Source: Halochromatium glycolicum (GTDB lineage Bacteria > Pseudomonadota > Gammaproteobacteria > Chromatiales > Chromatiaceae). Taken from it: a DNA stretch of 64,000 nt. Position 1 is the first letter of the stretch. The number at the start of each line of letters is the position of its first letter. The stretch is taken from assembly GCF_016584085.1 (NCBI RefSeq), contig NZ_NRSJ01000025.1, positions 1 to 64,000 of the forward strand, written 5' to 3'. Both the position numbers and the translations under genes were made by a program. Below, one piece after another: positions 45,809-53,954 of this stretch. The notes under the pieces are model-generated. The model had not been told where the DNA came from. It saw only the letters and a program-made list of their open reading frames with translations, and made no database searches.

Positions 45809-46560
45809 CCCAACAAGACGGCGCGCTGAGCCCGCAAGCACTGGGCATCGACGGCTGCAGGGGCGGCTGGGTCTGGATCGGCAATCAGGACGAGCGCTGG
45901 TGCGGCGGGGTTGTCGGTCGGCTCGAGCAGCTCCGCCCGCTGCTCGCGGAAGCGCGCTTGACCCTGATCGACATGCCGATCGGTCTGCTCGATGGCGGCC
46001 GCTCCGAGCGCCCGTGCGACCGCGAGGCACGCGCGCTCCTCGGACGCCCGCGCGCCAGCAGCGTGTTTCGACCGCCATGCCGTGCGACACTGGCGGTCGC
46101 AGACCAAGGCTATTCGCGGGCCTGCGAGGTCAATCGTGAGGCGACTGGCGTGGCGCTCTCGCAGCAGACCTTCAACATCCTGCCGAAGATGCAGGAGGTC
46201 GATGCGCTGTTGCAGCACCATCCCGGGCTGCGCGAGCAGGTCCGCGAGAGCCACCCGGAGGTCTGTCTCTGGTGGCTGAATGGCCGACAACCGATGCGCT
46301 TCAATAAGCGCGCCAGCGCCGGAGAGCGCGAGCGACGCCAAGTGCTCCGAACCCATAGCAGACAGCTCGAGGCGACCGTCGACCGGATGATGACAGAGTA
46401 CCTTCGCCGGGAGCTGGCGCTCGATGATGCCATCGATGCCGCTGTCCTCGCGTTCGCAGCCCGCCGGATTCTGCAATGCGGCACCGCTGGATCGCTGCCG
46501 AGGCAGGCTCCCACCGACAGTCTGGGGCTGCCAATGGCCATCCTGCTGCCGCCCGGCTGA
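45805..46560 (+). CDS. DUF429 family protein
   Basis: The protein (251 residues from TTG 45805) shows GIDGCRGGWVWIG, LTLIDMPIGLLDGG, a basic stretch RERRQVLRTH and the end DDAIDAAVLAFAARRI. The acidic residues at these positions fit the predicted RNase-H-like nuclease fold of DUF429. No activity has been shown for the family as far as I know. TTG 45805 overlaps the TGA of the preceding gene (TTGA), as at alr-radA; an alternative TTG at 45772 would lengthen it by 11 residues. As the fifth gene of the ligase-photolyase run it may be part of the same DNA-repair response. Confidence 0.75.
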   Translation: MTQQDGALSPQALGIDGCRGGWVWIGNQDERWCGGVVGRLEQLRPLLAEARLTLIDMPIGLLDGGRSERPCDREARALLGRPRASSVFRPPCRATLAVADQGYSRACEVNREATGVALSQQTFNILPKMQEVDALLQHHPGLREQVRESHPEVCLWWLNGRQPMRFNKRASAGERERRQVLRTHSRQLEATVDRMMTEYLRRELALDDAIDAAVLAFAARRILQCGTAGSLPRQAPTDSLGLPMAILLPPG

Positions 46561-46598
46561 TCTGTGCCTAATGAGGAATCTCATTGCCGGGCGCACGG

Positions 46599-46627
46599 TT
46601 GCAGTGCCTAGGGCAATCGCCTATGTT
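46599..46627 (+). promoter_or_regulatory. possible sigma-70 promoter before the cytochrome gene
   Basis: TTGCAG (46599-46604) and TATGTT (46622-46627) are separated by 17 bp. The spacing is ideal and each box matches the consensus at four of six positions. It lies about 105 bp before the cytochrome start. Confidence 0.4.
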
Positions 46628-46732
46628 AGGCGCGCTGAAAACAACGACGAGCGCGCGGCCCTGATCCGTCGCGATGCTCGAGCCCTTCGCGCAAGGCGAA
46701 GTTCCAACAAAGAGAGAATGGAGCAAGTTTCG

Positions 46733-47398
46733 ATGTCGCTGTCGCGTTCGCTTCTCGCCGCGCTTTTTGCGGCTACCGTCGCGCTCGGATTATCGCTTTC
46801 TAGCCAGGCCCGTGATGACTACGAGGCTCGTAACGAGGCGCTGGACGACTACGAGCCAGACCTCGAGGCTGGGGAAGTGATGTTCCGCCAGTGTGCGCTC
46901 TGCCATGGCAAACACGGTCAAGGTATCCTCGGCGGTAAGTATCCGCGCATTGCCGGCCTCCCCGAGTACTACCTGATGAACGCGTTACGCGATTATCAAA
47001 CCGGCAAGCGCGGCTATGACGCGATGCTGGTCGTCGGCGGGCTCAAGACATACGACGACCGCGACCTGATGGACCTGGCCGGTTACATCGCGGACATCGA
47101 AATCGACCTCGACGTACCCGGGCCCGAGGAAGGCAGCGCCCGTTCCGGGCGGCGTCTCTACAAATACGATTGCAAGACCTGCCATGGACGCAAGGCGGAA
47201 GGCAAATCGCGCAAGGACTCACCGCCACTGCGTGGCCAATACCATGAGTATCTTGAGCGTCAGATCCAGCTCTTCATCAACAAGGAACGCATCCACGCCG
47301 ATGATCCCGAGGACAAGACCTTCGTCGCTTACGAGCCCGACGAGCTGACCGATATCCTCGCCTACATCGCCTCGCTCGACGATAAAGACGACGACTAA
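46733..47398 (+). CDS. diheme cytochrome c (c4-like), exported
   Basis: The 221-residue protein has a signal peptide (1-26, LSSQA/RDD) and two class I cytochrome c domains with heme sites C54-AL-C57-H58 and C147-KT-C150-H151. Later methionines (for example M98 in YDAMLV) could be axial ligands for the first heme; the second is less clear. The two-domain form with GKYPRIAGLPEYYLMNALRDYQTGKR and PPLRGQYHEYLERQIQLF is that of cytochrome c4 and related electron carriers. It ends in an acidic tail, DDKDDD. ATG 46733 has GGAG about 9 bp upstream; ATG 46718 is possible. A DUF302 gene follows by 78 bp. Confidence 0.87.
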   Translation: MSLSRSLLAALFAATVALGLSLSSQARDDYEARNEALDDYEPDLEAGEVMFRQCALCHGKHGQGILGGKYPRIAGLPEYYLMNALRDYQTGKRGYDAMLVVGGLKTYDDRDLMDLAGYIADIEIDLDVPGPEEGSARSGRRLYKYDCKTCHGRKAEGKSRKDSPPLRGQYHEYLERQIQLFINKERIHADDPEDKTFVAYEPDELTDILAYIASLDDKDDD

Positions 47399-47476
47399 TA
47401 CGAACGAAGACCGGCGAGCCTAGGCCCGATCGCTGCGGGTCTCGCACAGGTCATTGCCACCCAAGGAGTTGCTGAG

Positions 47477-48004
47477 ATGCTCAAACCCACCACTGCGCTT
47501 GCAGCTGCGCTGCTCGCTACGCTGCCTTTTGCAGCACCCGTCGTTACCGCCTCCGACGCGTTGGACAATGCGCCGGAAGTGAACATGTATGAGATCGGGC
47601 AGACGGTCCTCAAGATTGGCCTTGTCGATGGGGTGAGCCCGGATGACGCGGTCGACGCGATGAACTCGAAGGCTGTCGAGCTCAATATGAAATTGGTCGG
47701 TCATCAGAATGTCGGTGCCGAGCTCGAGGCTCGCGGCATCGAATCCCCACGACTCGAGATCTTCCAGTTCTGCCGGCCCGAGGACGCGATCAAGATGGTC
47801 AAGTTCAACACCATCTATGCGGCCTATATGCCCTGCACCATCTCGTTGGTCGAAGACAGTGACGGACGCTTCTGGCTGGAGATGCTCAACCTCGACATGA
47901 TCATCAATGCCTACGAGCTGCCGCCCGAGCTACAGGCCATCGCGATCACCGTCAATGGTGAGATGCTGTCGATCATCACTGCCGGAGCAACTGGCAATTT
48001 CTAG
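47477..48004 (+). CDS. exported DUF302-like protein
   Basis: The 175-residue protein has a signal peptide (1-25, VVTAS) and a DUF302-like domain: LNMKLVGHQNVGAELEARG, LEIFQFCRPEDAIKMVKFN, YAAYMPCTISLVEDSDGRFWLEM. The central FCRPEDA and the PC pair are the conserved cysteine positions of the family. The function of DUF302 is unknown; members often sit near cytochromes or sulfur genes, as here, directly after a diheme cytochrome c with which it is probably co-transcribed. AAGGAG lies 8 bp before ATG 47477. Confidence 0.8.
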   Translation: MLKPTTALAAALLATLPFAAPVVTASDALDNAPEVNMYEIGQTVLKIGLVDGVSPDDAVDAMNSKAVELNMKLVGHQNVGAELEARGIESPRLEIFQFCRPEDAIKMVKFNTIYAAYMPCTISLVEDSDGRFWLEMLNLDMIINAYELPPELQAIAITVNGEMLSIITAGATGNF

Positions 48005-48066
48005 AAGGCTCCCAAGACGCCTCTCAACAAGGCTCCCAGTAAGGCTCCCAGTAAGGCGCTCCCAGT
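48004..48066. repeat. 12-bp tandem repeat downstream of the DUF302 gene
   Basis: Units of aaggctcccagt occur three times in near-perfect tandem with one degenerate unit before (aaggctcccaag) between two convergent genes. They are not coding in any supported frame. Confidence 0.65.
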
Positions 48067-48136
48067 GGCGCAGTGACAAGGCGTCAAATCGTTTCGCCTG
48101 ACCGCAAGCGTGCTCGCGGCCAGGCGTTCGCTCCTG

Positions 48137-48646
48137 TTACATTGCCATATCGAGATCGAGCTGTACCGCGTCGACGCCGGCCTGGGCGCACTCTTCATCG
48201 GTCTCACCCGAGGGTGCGCCACTGACGCCGACACCGCCGATCAGCGAACCGCCAACCTCGACTGTCACACCACCGGCCGACATGACCAAGAAGTCCTGAC
48301 GGCCGACGGCGGTATCGGCGCGTTCCTCGAGTGCTGAGGTCGCCGCGTTGAAATTGACCGCGGTATAGGCCTTCTTGTAGCTAATCGGGATGGTAATCGG
48401 TGCGGCGATCGTGTCGCGCAACTGGGTCTGGACGACGCCGTCGCGGTCGACGACGGTGACGCCGATCTGAATCCCCTTCTCGCGGCAGGCGTCGACGGTG
48501 GCCTGAGCGATCCGTTGCGCCGTCTGCAACGACATCCGTTTCACCGACACCATCATCGGCTCGTCGGCCGCACTGGCCGTGCCGATCGTAAACGCGCTGG
48601 AGAATAGGGTTGCGCCCATCGCAACGGCAATGGCCTGACTTTTCAT
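48137..48646 (-). CDS. exported GlcG/HbpS-type heme-binding protein
   Basis: The 169-residue protein has a signal peptide (1-26, GTASA/ADE) and the GlcG/HbpS domain: MSLQTAQRIAQATVDACREKGIQIGVTVVDRDGVVQTQLRD, SYKKAYTAVNF, and GGVTVEVGGSLIGGVGVSGAPSGETDEECAQAGVDAV. HbpS homologues bind heme or cobalamin, and some degrade or sense heme; exact ligand unknown. GGAG stands 9 bp before ATG 48646. It is convergent with the DUF302 gene and follows ispG on the same strand after 238 bp. Confidence 0.85.
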   Translation of the reverse strand: MKSQAIAVAMGATLFSSAFTIGTASAADEPMMVSVKRMSLQTAQRIAQATVDACREKGIQIGVTVVDRDGVVQTQLRDTIAAPITIPISYKKAYTAVNFNAATSALEERADTAVGRQDFLVMSAGGVTVEVGGSLIGGVGVSGAPSGETDEECAQAGVDAVQLDLDMAM

Positions 48647-48764
48647 TGTTTTGATCTCCGCAATTGGGTTGGTGGTGGTCAGACGCCGCGGTGGAACCAC
48701 GGCAAGGTCTACTGAGGTCGCAGCGGGCGGCTCTTCGCAGCTTACAGATGACCAGCGGAACGGC

Positions 48765-48782
48765 GGCTGCGGCTCCGCAGCC
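48765..48782 (-). terminator. GC-rich hairpin after ispG
   Basis: GGCTGCGG and CCGCAGCC flank a 2-nt centre, a nearly continuous 18-bp palindrome, about 100 bp after the ispG stop. There is no T-run; it could end the ispG message or protect it. Confidence 0.4.
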
Positions 48783-48884
48783 GAGCCGGAGACGCGCCTG
48801 ACTGCGCAACTGCCCTTGGGCAGGGATCGATGGACCCGTGATCAGGTTCATCGCCACTCCGGTCCTGAACGCGATGGGCTGCAC

Positions 48885-50114
48885 TCACTGGTGTCCAAAA
48901 CGCTGGACGATGTAATCGTTGACCATGGTCTTGAATCGTTCGGCAATGTCGGCGCCCTTCAGCGTCGTGACCTTCTCGCCATCGATGTAGACTGGCGCCG
49001 AGGGCTGCTCTCCTGTTCCGGGAAGGCTGATACCGATGTTGGCGTGCTTACTCTCCCCGGGGCCGTTGACGACACATCCCATCACGGCCACCTGCAGGGT
49101 TTCGACGCCCGGATAGGTCTCACGCCAGACCGGCATCTGATCTCGGAGATAGTCTTGGATATCCTCGGCAAGCTCTTGAAAAACCGTGCTGGTCGTCCGC
49201 CCGCAGCCTGGGCACGCCGTGACCATGGGGGCGAACGAGCGCATTCCCATGGTTTGCAGGATCTCCTGCGCGACGACAACCTCCCGGGTTCGTGATTCCC
49301 CGGGCGACGGCGTCAACGAAACGCGGATCGTGTCCCCGATTCCCTCTTGCAGTAGCACCGAGAGTGCAGCCGTGGAGGCAACGATGCCCTTCGATCCCAT
49401 TCCGGCCTCGGTAAGACCGAGATGCAGGGCATGGTCGGTGCGCGCAGCAAGCATCCGATAGACGGCGATCAGGTCCTGCACGCCGCTCATCTTGCAAGAG
49501 AGGATGATGTGATCGCGTCCGAGACCGAGCTCCTCGGCGCGCAGCGCACTACTGACTGCAGACTCGACCATCGCCTCGCGCATCACCTCGTCGGCAGGTT
49601 TAGGGCTCGGCGACTTGGCGTTGTCGTCCATCATCCGCACCACCAGTTCCGGGTCGAGGCTGCCCCAGTTGACCCCGATGCGCACGGGGCGATCATAGCG
49701 GCAGGCGATCTCGATCATGGTCGCGAACTGGGCGTCCCGCTTCTCACCACGACCGACATTGCCTGGGTTGATCCGATACTTGGCCAGCGCTTCGGCGCAG
49801 GCTGGGTAGTCGCTCAGCAGCCGGTGTCCGTTGAAGTGGAAGTCACCGATCAGCGGCACCGGCACGCCCATCGAATCGAGACGCTCGCGAATCCGCGGTA
49901 CAGCCGCGGCGGCGGTCTCGTTGTTCACGGTGATGCGCACGAACTCAGAGCCGGCACGCGCCAGCTCTGCGCATTGGGTCACTGTCGATTCGATGTCCGC
50001 GGTATCGGTATTGGTCATCGACTGCACCCGCACGGGCGCATTGCCTCCGACATTCAGATTACCGATGACGACAGGAACCGTTTGACGACGCTGGATCAAG
50101 GTCTGATTGCTCAT
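48885..50114 (-). CDS. ispG: 4-hydroxy-3-methylbut-2-enyl-diphosphate synthase (flavodoxin)
   Basis: This is the penultimate step of the MEP isoprenoid pathway, which turns MEcPP into HMBPP. The 409-residue protein has the TIM barrel (30-270; [54 protein letters not shown]) and the C-terminal [4Fe-4S] domain with CPGCGRTT and [17 protein letters not shown], giving three cysteine ligands plus Glu. The length is typical of the version without the extra domain. GAGGGG precedes ATG 50114. Carotenoid and quinone synthesis would draw on this pathway. Confidence 0.95.
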   Translation of the reverse strand: MSNQTLIQRRQTVPVVIGNLNVGGNAPVRVQSMTNTDTADIESTVTQCAELARAGSEFVRITVNNETAAAAVPRIRERLDSMGVPVPLIGDFHFNGHRLLSDYPACAEALAKYRINPGNVGRGEKRDAQFATMIEIACRYDRPVRIGVNWGSLDPELVVRMMDDNAKSPSPKPADEVMREAMVESAVSSALRAEELGLGRDHIILSCKMSGVQDLIAVYRMLAARTDHALHLGLTEAGMGSKGIVASTAALSVLLQEGIGDTIRVSLTPSPGESRTREVVVAQEILQTMGMRSFAPMVTACPGCGRTTSTVFQELAEDIQDYLRDQMPVWRETYPGVETLQVAVMGCVVNGPGESKHANIGISLPGTGEQPSAPVYIDGEKVTTLKGADIAERFKTMVNDYIVQRFGHQ

Positions 50115-50168
50115 AAACCCCTCAAAGATGAAGCCGCAAGTGCTCAGCCTGGTATCGACATCGCTGGA

Positions 50169-51020
50169 TCAGGCAAGTGACCGCAGCCGCTGAACGATCT
50201 CAAGATAATCGGGATGGTCAGGCGTCAACAGCCCATGCCGAACAAGGAAGTCGATGATGACCAAGTTACAGTTGAGCTTGAACGCATCACTGTCGCGGAC
50301 GATCTCAGCGACCTGCTCGACCGGCCAGAGATGGAAGCCGGCGACCTCGCCATCATGGCAGCGCGGCTCGAAATCCGCCGGCAGCTCCAGGTCGTAGCAG
50401 TACATCACGTCCGGTTTGAGGCCGCGCTTAGACGCCCGGCAGTAGGTAATGGCGCCAACCGAGGTCGCGCGTTCGGCGAGCGCCTTCGGCATCCCCGCCT
50501 CTTCCGCGCACTCCTTGGCCAGGTTCTCCCGCAGCGTCAGCCCCCAGGGCAACCCGCCTGCCACCATGTTGTCGAGCCGGTTCGGGTACACCCGTCGGTC
50601 CGCCGAGCGTCGCGCGATCCACATATGGAGCCCATCAGGGCGGCGCACAAAACCGTTGATATGCTGGCCGAACGCTCGGACCCCAAAGTAGGGGGCGCAG
50701 GCACGATCGATCAGAAAGCGCGCGTCCTCCCGCCGGCCTGGTGTGACCGGATACGACTCGCCGTGCTGGTGATCGATCAGTCCGCGCTCGAAGAGCTCGG
50801 CGCAGACGCCCTGCATTGCGGTCGTGCGCGCCTCGAATCCGGCCGGCGCGTCGAACCAATGCAGGCCATCCGGGTTCAGCACGAATCCGCAGGGCAGCTC
50901 TACGAGGCGCTCGGCGAAGACCCGATGAACCATTCCAAGACGTTCGCCGCTGACGACAAAGGCGACGAACTCGCCCGGCGCCCAGCGGTTACATTCATCG
51001 ATGCGCGCGAGAAAGCTCAT
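50169..51020 (-). CDS. DUF4743/Nudix hydrolase family protein
   Basis: The 283-residue protein has an N-terminal DUF4743 domain (about 1-120) and a Nudix domain with the signature GGLPWGLTLRENLAKECAEEAGM, which keeps the metal-binding EC-EE-G core with Lys for Arg in REUxEE. This pairing matches the Nudix part of fungal thiamin pyrophosphokinase TNR3 and related plant enzymes, which dephosphorylate damaged thiamin diphosphate such as oxo- and oxy-thiamin forms. The same role is plausible here. It is 54 bp downstream of ispG in the reverse order and 102 bp from yjbQ. Confidence 0.85.
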   Translation of the reverse strand: MSFLARIDECNRWAPGEFVAFVVSGERLGMVHRVFAERLVELPCGFVLNPDGLHWFDAPAGFEARTTAMQGVCAELFERGLIDHQHGESYPVTPGRREDARFLIDRACAPYFGVRAFGQHINGFVRRPDGLHMWIARRSADRRVYPNRLDNMVAGGLPWGLTLRENLAKECAEEAGMPKALAERATSVGAITYCRASKRGLKPDVMYCYDLELPADFEPRCHDGEVAGFHLWPVEQVAEIVRDSDAFKLNCNLVIIDFLVRHGLLTPDHPDYLEIVQRLRSLA

Positions 51021-51122
51021 ACAGGGATCAGTGCAGACGCCAGGGAAGGTTCAGTGACGCGCATTCGGATGGTGTCGGCTCGGAACGCTCGGCATCGCTG
51101 ATCGAAACGGCGCGGGCCCGGC

Positions 51123-51536
51123 TCAGCCTGCCGAATCGGCCAGCACGGTGCAGACCGCACGCCTGTCACCACGCGGACCATCGAACTCACAAAAGAAGAT
51201 GTTTTGCCAGGTCGAGAGACCAAGCTGGCCGTCGATCAACGGGATCGTCTCGGAGGGACCGACCAGACCAGCCTTGAGGTGCGAATCACCATTGCCATCC
51301 TGTGCATCATGCCGCCAGACCCCGTTCGGGATCAGCTTGCGCAGCAGATCGACGACATCGCTCTGGACGCTGTCATCCCAGTTCTCCTGGATCATCACAG
51401 CGGCGGTCGCACCTTGCGCGTAGACATTGACCAACCCGTTGCGAACGCCGCTGCGGCTGACCACGTCGCGCACTTGCGGGGTGATATCCACAAGCACCTC
51501 GCGGCTGCGCGTCACAAGCCGAATCGTCTCTTTCAT
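51123..51536 (-). CDS. yjbQ: YjbQ/UPF0047 family protein
   Basis: The 137-residue protein is one UPF0047 domain: ITPQVRDVVSRSGVRNGLVNVYAQGATAAV, then HLKAGLVGPSETIPLIDGQLGLSTWQNIFFCEFDGPR. The conserved HLK and NIFFCEFDGPR residues bind metal. Homologues have weak thiamin-phosphate synthase activity and have been named secondary thiamin-phosphate synthase, although the physiological role is open. Its ATG overlaps the mazG stop by one base (TGATG), with GAGGAG upstream, so the two are coupled; the Nudix gene downstream also has a thiamin-repair homologue. Confidence 0.9.
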   Translation of the reverse strand: MKETIRLVTRSREVLVDITPQVRDVVSRSGVRNGLVNVYAQGATAAVMIQENWDDSVQSDVVDLLRKLIPNGVWRHDAQDGNGDSHLKAGLVGPSETIPLIDGQLGLSTWQNIFFCEFDGPRGDRRAVCTVLADSAG

Positions 51537-52351
51537 CAATGCTCCTCTGCCTTGACGATCTCCCACAGCCGGTCCATCTCGGCGTGCTGCGACCTCGAGG
51601 GCACCTGACCGGCGGCCCGCAAACAGACCTCGACCCGTTGGAAGCGGCGCTCGAAGCGGTGGCTGGCTGCGCGCAGCGCCTGCTCGGCATCGACCCCAAG
51701 ATGGCGGGCGAGATTGACACAGGAGAACAGCAGGTCGCCGACCTCGTGGACGCGTTCGGTCGGATCTGCATGCTCGGCAAAGGTTTCCTCGCACTCGTGC
51801 AATTCTTCGCGGATCTTCTCGACGACATGGTCCAAGCCATCGAGGTCAAAGCCAACGTTCGCCGCCCGCTTCTGTAGCTTCTCGGCTCGGACCAACGCCG
51901 GCAGGGCCTGGGCAACGCCATCGAGCACACTGATATGAGGCCGCTCGTGCTTGGTCTCACGCTCATCGGCCTTCATCCGCTCCCAGTTTGCGCGTACCTC
52001 CTCTTCGGACTCGACCCGCACATCGCCGAAGACATGCGGATGACGCCGGATCATCTTGTCGCAGATCGCCTCGACGACATCGGCGAAATCGAAGGCATCT
52101 CGCTCTTCCGCCATACGGGCGTAGATCGCCACCTGGAACAGTAGATCACCCAGCTCCTCACGCAGCTCGGGCATATCATCGTTCTCGATCGCCTCGGCGA
52201 CCTCATAGGCCTCTTCCAGCGTGAACGGAAGGATGCTGCGCGGCGTCTGCTTCAGGTCCCAAGGACAGCCGCGCTCCGGATCACGCAGCCGCGCGACGAT
52301 CTGCAACAAGGCGTCGATCTGACGAATCTCTTCGGGAGGCTGGTTGCTCAT
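51536..52351 (-). CDS. mazG: nucleoside triphosphate pyrophosphohydrolase MazG
   Basis: MazG hydrolyses nucleoside triphosphates to monophosphates and pyrophosphate, limiting (p)ppGpp build-up and clearing damaged nucleotides. The 271-residue protein has two MazG repeats, the first with CPWDLKQTPRSILPFTLEEAYEVAEAIE and EELGDLLFQVAIYARM, the second with KIREELHECEE and EVGDLLFSCVNLARHLG, both with the EExxE/ExxD metal pattern. ATG 52351 has AGGA upstream and gives the family start; ATG 52372 is the longer option. yjbQ is coupled to its end. Confidence 0.93.
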   Translation of the reverse strand: MSNQPPEEIRQIDALLQIVARLRDPERGCPWDLKQTPRSILPFTLEEAYEVAEAIENDDMPELREELGDLLFQVAIYARMAEERDAFDFADVVEAICDKMIRRHPHVFGDVRVESEEEVRANWERMKADERETKHERPHISVLDGVAQALPALVRAEKLQKRAANVGFDLDGLDHVVEKIREELHECEETFAEHADPTERVHEVGDLLFSCVNLARHLGVDAEQALRAASHRFERRFQRVEVCLRAAGQVPSRSQHAEMDRLWEIVKAEEH

Positions 52352-52408
52352 TGCGGGTCCTGCGATTGCCATTGCGCGCTCGATCTTGGATGCCAGAAAA
52401 GGGCTAGC

Positions 52409-52765
52409 TCAGGGCCTCACCAGCACATCGAACAGCACCCCAAGCAGTACGGCAGCGATTCCACCCCACTTCCAATAGCCGACCGGTATCCCCGCCACTT
52501 CGCCGGGCTTGATCCGGCCTGGGTCCTTCAGGATCGACCATAGGTGCGGGCCGGCCAGGAACCAGGGGATGAACCCAAAAAAGACCGGGATCGACACCCA
52601 CAGCGGCACCGGCTGGTTGATGTACATCAAGACCAGTAGCGCCGGCCAGAGCACAAGATACCCGGCGCTCAACTTCGCATCGAGGGGGCGCTCGCGTGTC
52701 TGCAGGAACGCAACCAGAGCACCAGCCGCCCACAGCGTCGCGAGCGCGATCAATACAAGCCGCAT
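52409..52765 (-). CDS. small membrane protein, unknown
   Basis: The 118-residue protein has about four hydrophobic segments (2-20, 35-50, 57-72, 98-115) linked by short loops. I do not recognise a family. It lies 57 bp upstream of mazG on the same strand and may be co-transcribed. Confidence 0.65.
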   Translation of the reverse strand: MRLVLIALATLWAAGALVAFLQTRERPLDAKLSAGYLVLWPALLVLMYINQPVPLWVSIPVFFGFIPWFLAGPHLWSILKDPGRIKPGEVAGIPVGYWKWGGIAAVLLGVLFDVLVRP

Positions 52766-52954
52766 CTCAAATCCCGGGGCCGATCGATTAGTATGGATGC
52801 CAACGGCTAGCCGGCTAGCCTTGGCTCGAGCGCGAAGGATACACGATCAGGCCTTTCACCTGTTGCGGCGAGCGTTCTGGACAACGAGCCACAGGATTCG
52901 CAACATCCGAGTATTGACAGCAGCGCCACCGAGCGCGACAATGCTTCGCTCGAC

Positions 52955-53031
52955 GCGCCAGTAGCTCAGCTGGATAGAGTACCTGGCTACGAACCAGGTG
53001 GTCGGAGGTTCGAATCCTTCCTGGCGCGCCA
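52955..53031 (+). tRNA. tRNA-Arg (anticodon ACG)
   Basis: A 77-nt cloverleaf with CCA encoded. The acceptor stem GCGCCAG pairs with CTGGCGC, discriminator G, then CCA. The D arm contains AGCTCAGCTGGATAGAGT, the anticodon stem CCTGG/CCAGG holds the loop CTACGAA with anticodon ACG (read as ICG), and the T arm has GGTTCGAATCC. The 3' end is followed at once by a decayed integrase fragment. Confidence 0.96.
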
Positions 53032-53443
53032 TACTTTTCAGCGTATTGCGCTGACCTCTCCCTCTCTGATTGGGACGACATAACCTGATCGGTGACGTCG
53101 CATCGGGCGGTTGACTTTGTGCAGACCCTCGCGCAAAGCGCATCGCCTCCGATGCGAGCTGTGCGTACCGCTCCCTGATCACGACCGATGCCTGGCCCAA
53201 GATGTTACGGACCGCGGCCAGCGGCACGCCCGCGTGCAGCCGCCAGCTGGCGCAGGTGTCGCGCAGATTCTAGAATGGGATATCGCGCCTCAAGCAGCGG
53301 CGCTGCGACAGCCGCCCTGCGTCAAGCCCAATCCCTCACGAAAGACCCCATCCTAATCGCGCCTGTGACGGCGCCCGCTCAGCGGTCGATTGGGCAAGAG
53401 CGGATTCAGCAAGATGGGGATCGCTCTTCAGGCGGGATGGCAG
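53032..53443. other. intergenic region after tRNA-Arg
   Basis: Apart from the integrase fragment, this 412-bp stretch shows no gene. The part from 53273 to 53443 has no recognisable coding or repeat content and may be leftover island DNA. No second copy of the tRNA 3' end (attachment repeat) was found. Confidence 0.5.
53132..53269 (-). pseudogene. C-terminal fragment of a phage-type integrase next to tRNA-Arg
   Basis: On the minus strand, after a TAG at 53270-53272, the frame reads NLRDTCASWRLHAGVPLAAV, RNILGQASVVIRERYAQLAS and EAMRFA. It is the C-terminal catalytic part of a tyrosine recombinase (box II Arg, and the Tyr in ERYAQLA at about 53165-53167), but box II His has become Asp (NLRDT for HDLRHT) and the LGH His is Gln, so it is dead. 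No N-terminal part remains. The frame runs on into antisense tRNA. It marks the site of a lost integrated element. Confidence 0.7.
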
Positions 53444-53665
53444 TCAGGCATAGGTATTGATTTGGGTACCAAGGTGGCCCTCAGATGCGAGGTTGGAACC
53501 CGATCCCGCGCCCGTACCGGCCATTGAGGACTCCATCAGCGCAGTCACCTGCTGCTTTTGCATATCGAGCGCTTCCCGCAGGATCTGCATCTGAGCCTGT
53601 TGCGCGGTCTGAGCTTGGCTCATGCCCAGCGATGCACTGACGGCCGTGTTGACGGAAGCATCCAT
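53444..53665 (-). CDS. YjfB-like putative motility protein
   Basis: The 73-residue protein begins MDASVNTAVSASLGMSQAQT and has the ILREALDMQKQQVTALMESS core, matching the small YjfB family (named putative motility protein from its place in flagellar regulons). The function is unknown. GAGGGT precedes ATG 53665, and the upstream in-frame ATG at 53689 is not needed. No flagellar gene is in the window. Confidence 0.75.
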   Translation of the reverse strand: MDASVNTAVSASLGMSQAQTAQQAQMQILREALDMQKQQVTALMESSMAGTGAGSGSNLASEGHLGTQINTYA

Positions 53666-53823
53666 GATGAGACCCTCTGTAGTCTGCAATGTACGCCTAA
53701 AGAGGGTAGCAGACGGTCACGACACCAGCAAAACGCGAGGCACTCGGACGCGAACCCGGTCACAGTCTCTCGTAGCGCCCGGTTCGGGCACGCGTTCTGC
53801 GTGCTGGCGCGCCGGCACCGACT

Positions 53824-53860
53824 TGCTGAGCGGATAGCGACCCTGCTGAGCGGATAGCGA
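53824..53860. repeat. direct repeat, 17 bp twice
   Basis: tgctgagcggatagcga occurs at 53824-53840 and 53844-53860, with period 20, in the gap between the YjfB-like and homocysteine methyltransferase genes. Confidence 0.6.
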
Positions 53861-53954
53861 TGAGGCGGGCGTCGGATTCGCGTCGACGAGCGCTCAAAGG
53901 ATCGCCACTTCCGGGCATCTGCTGCTGCTCAGGGCGACCTGAGCGCGCGCAAGA

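Noticed and set aside
52856-53131. Protein frame across tRNA-Arg on the minus strand (ending GFEPPTTWFVARYS and so on)
   Set aside because: This is the well-known translation of antisense tRNA, commonly mis-annotated as a protein. Only the integrase-like part at 53132-53269 is retained.
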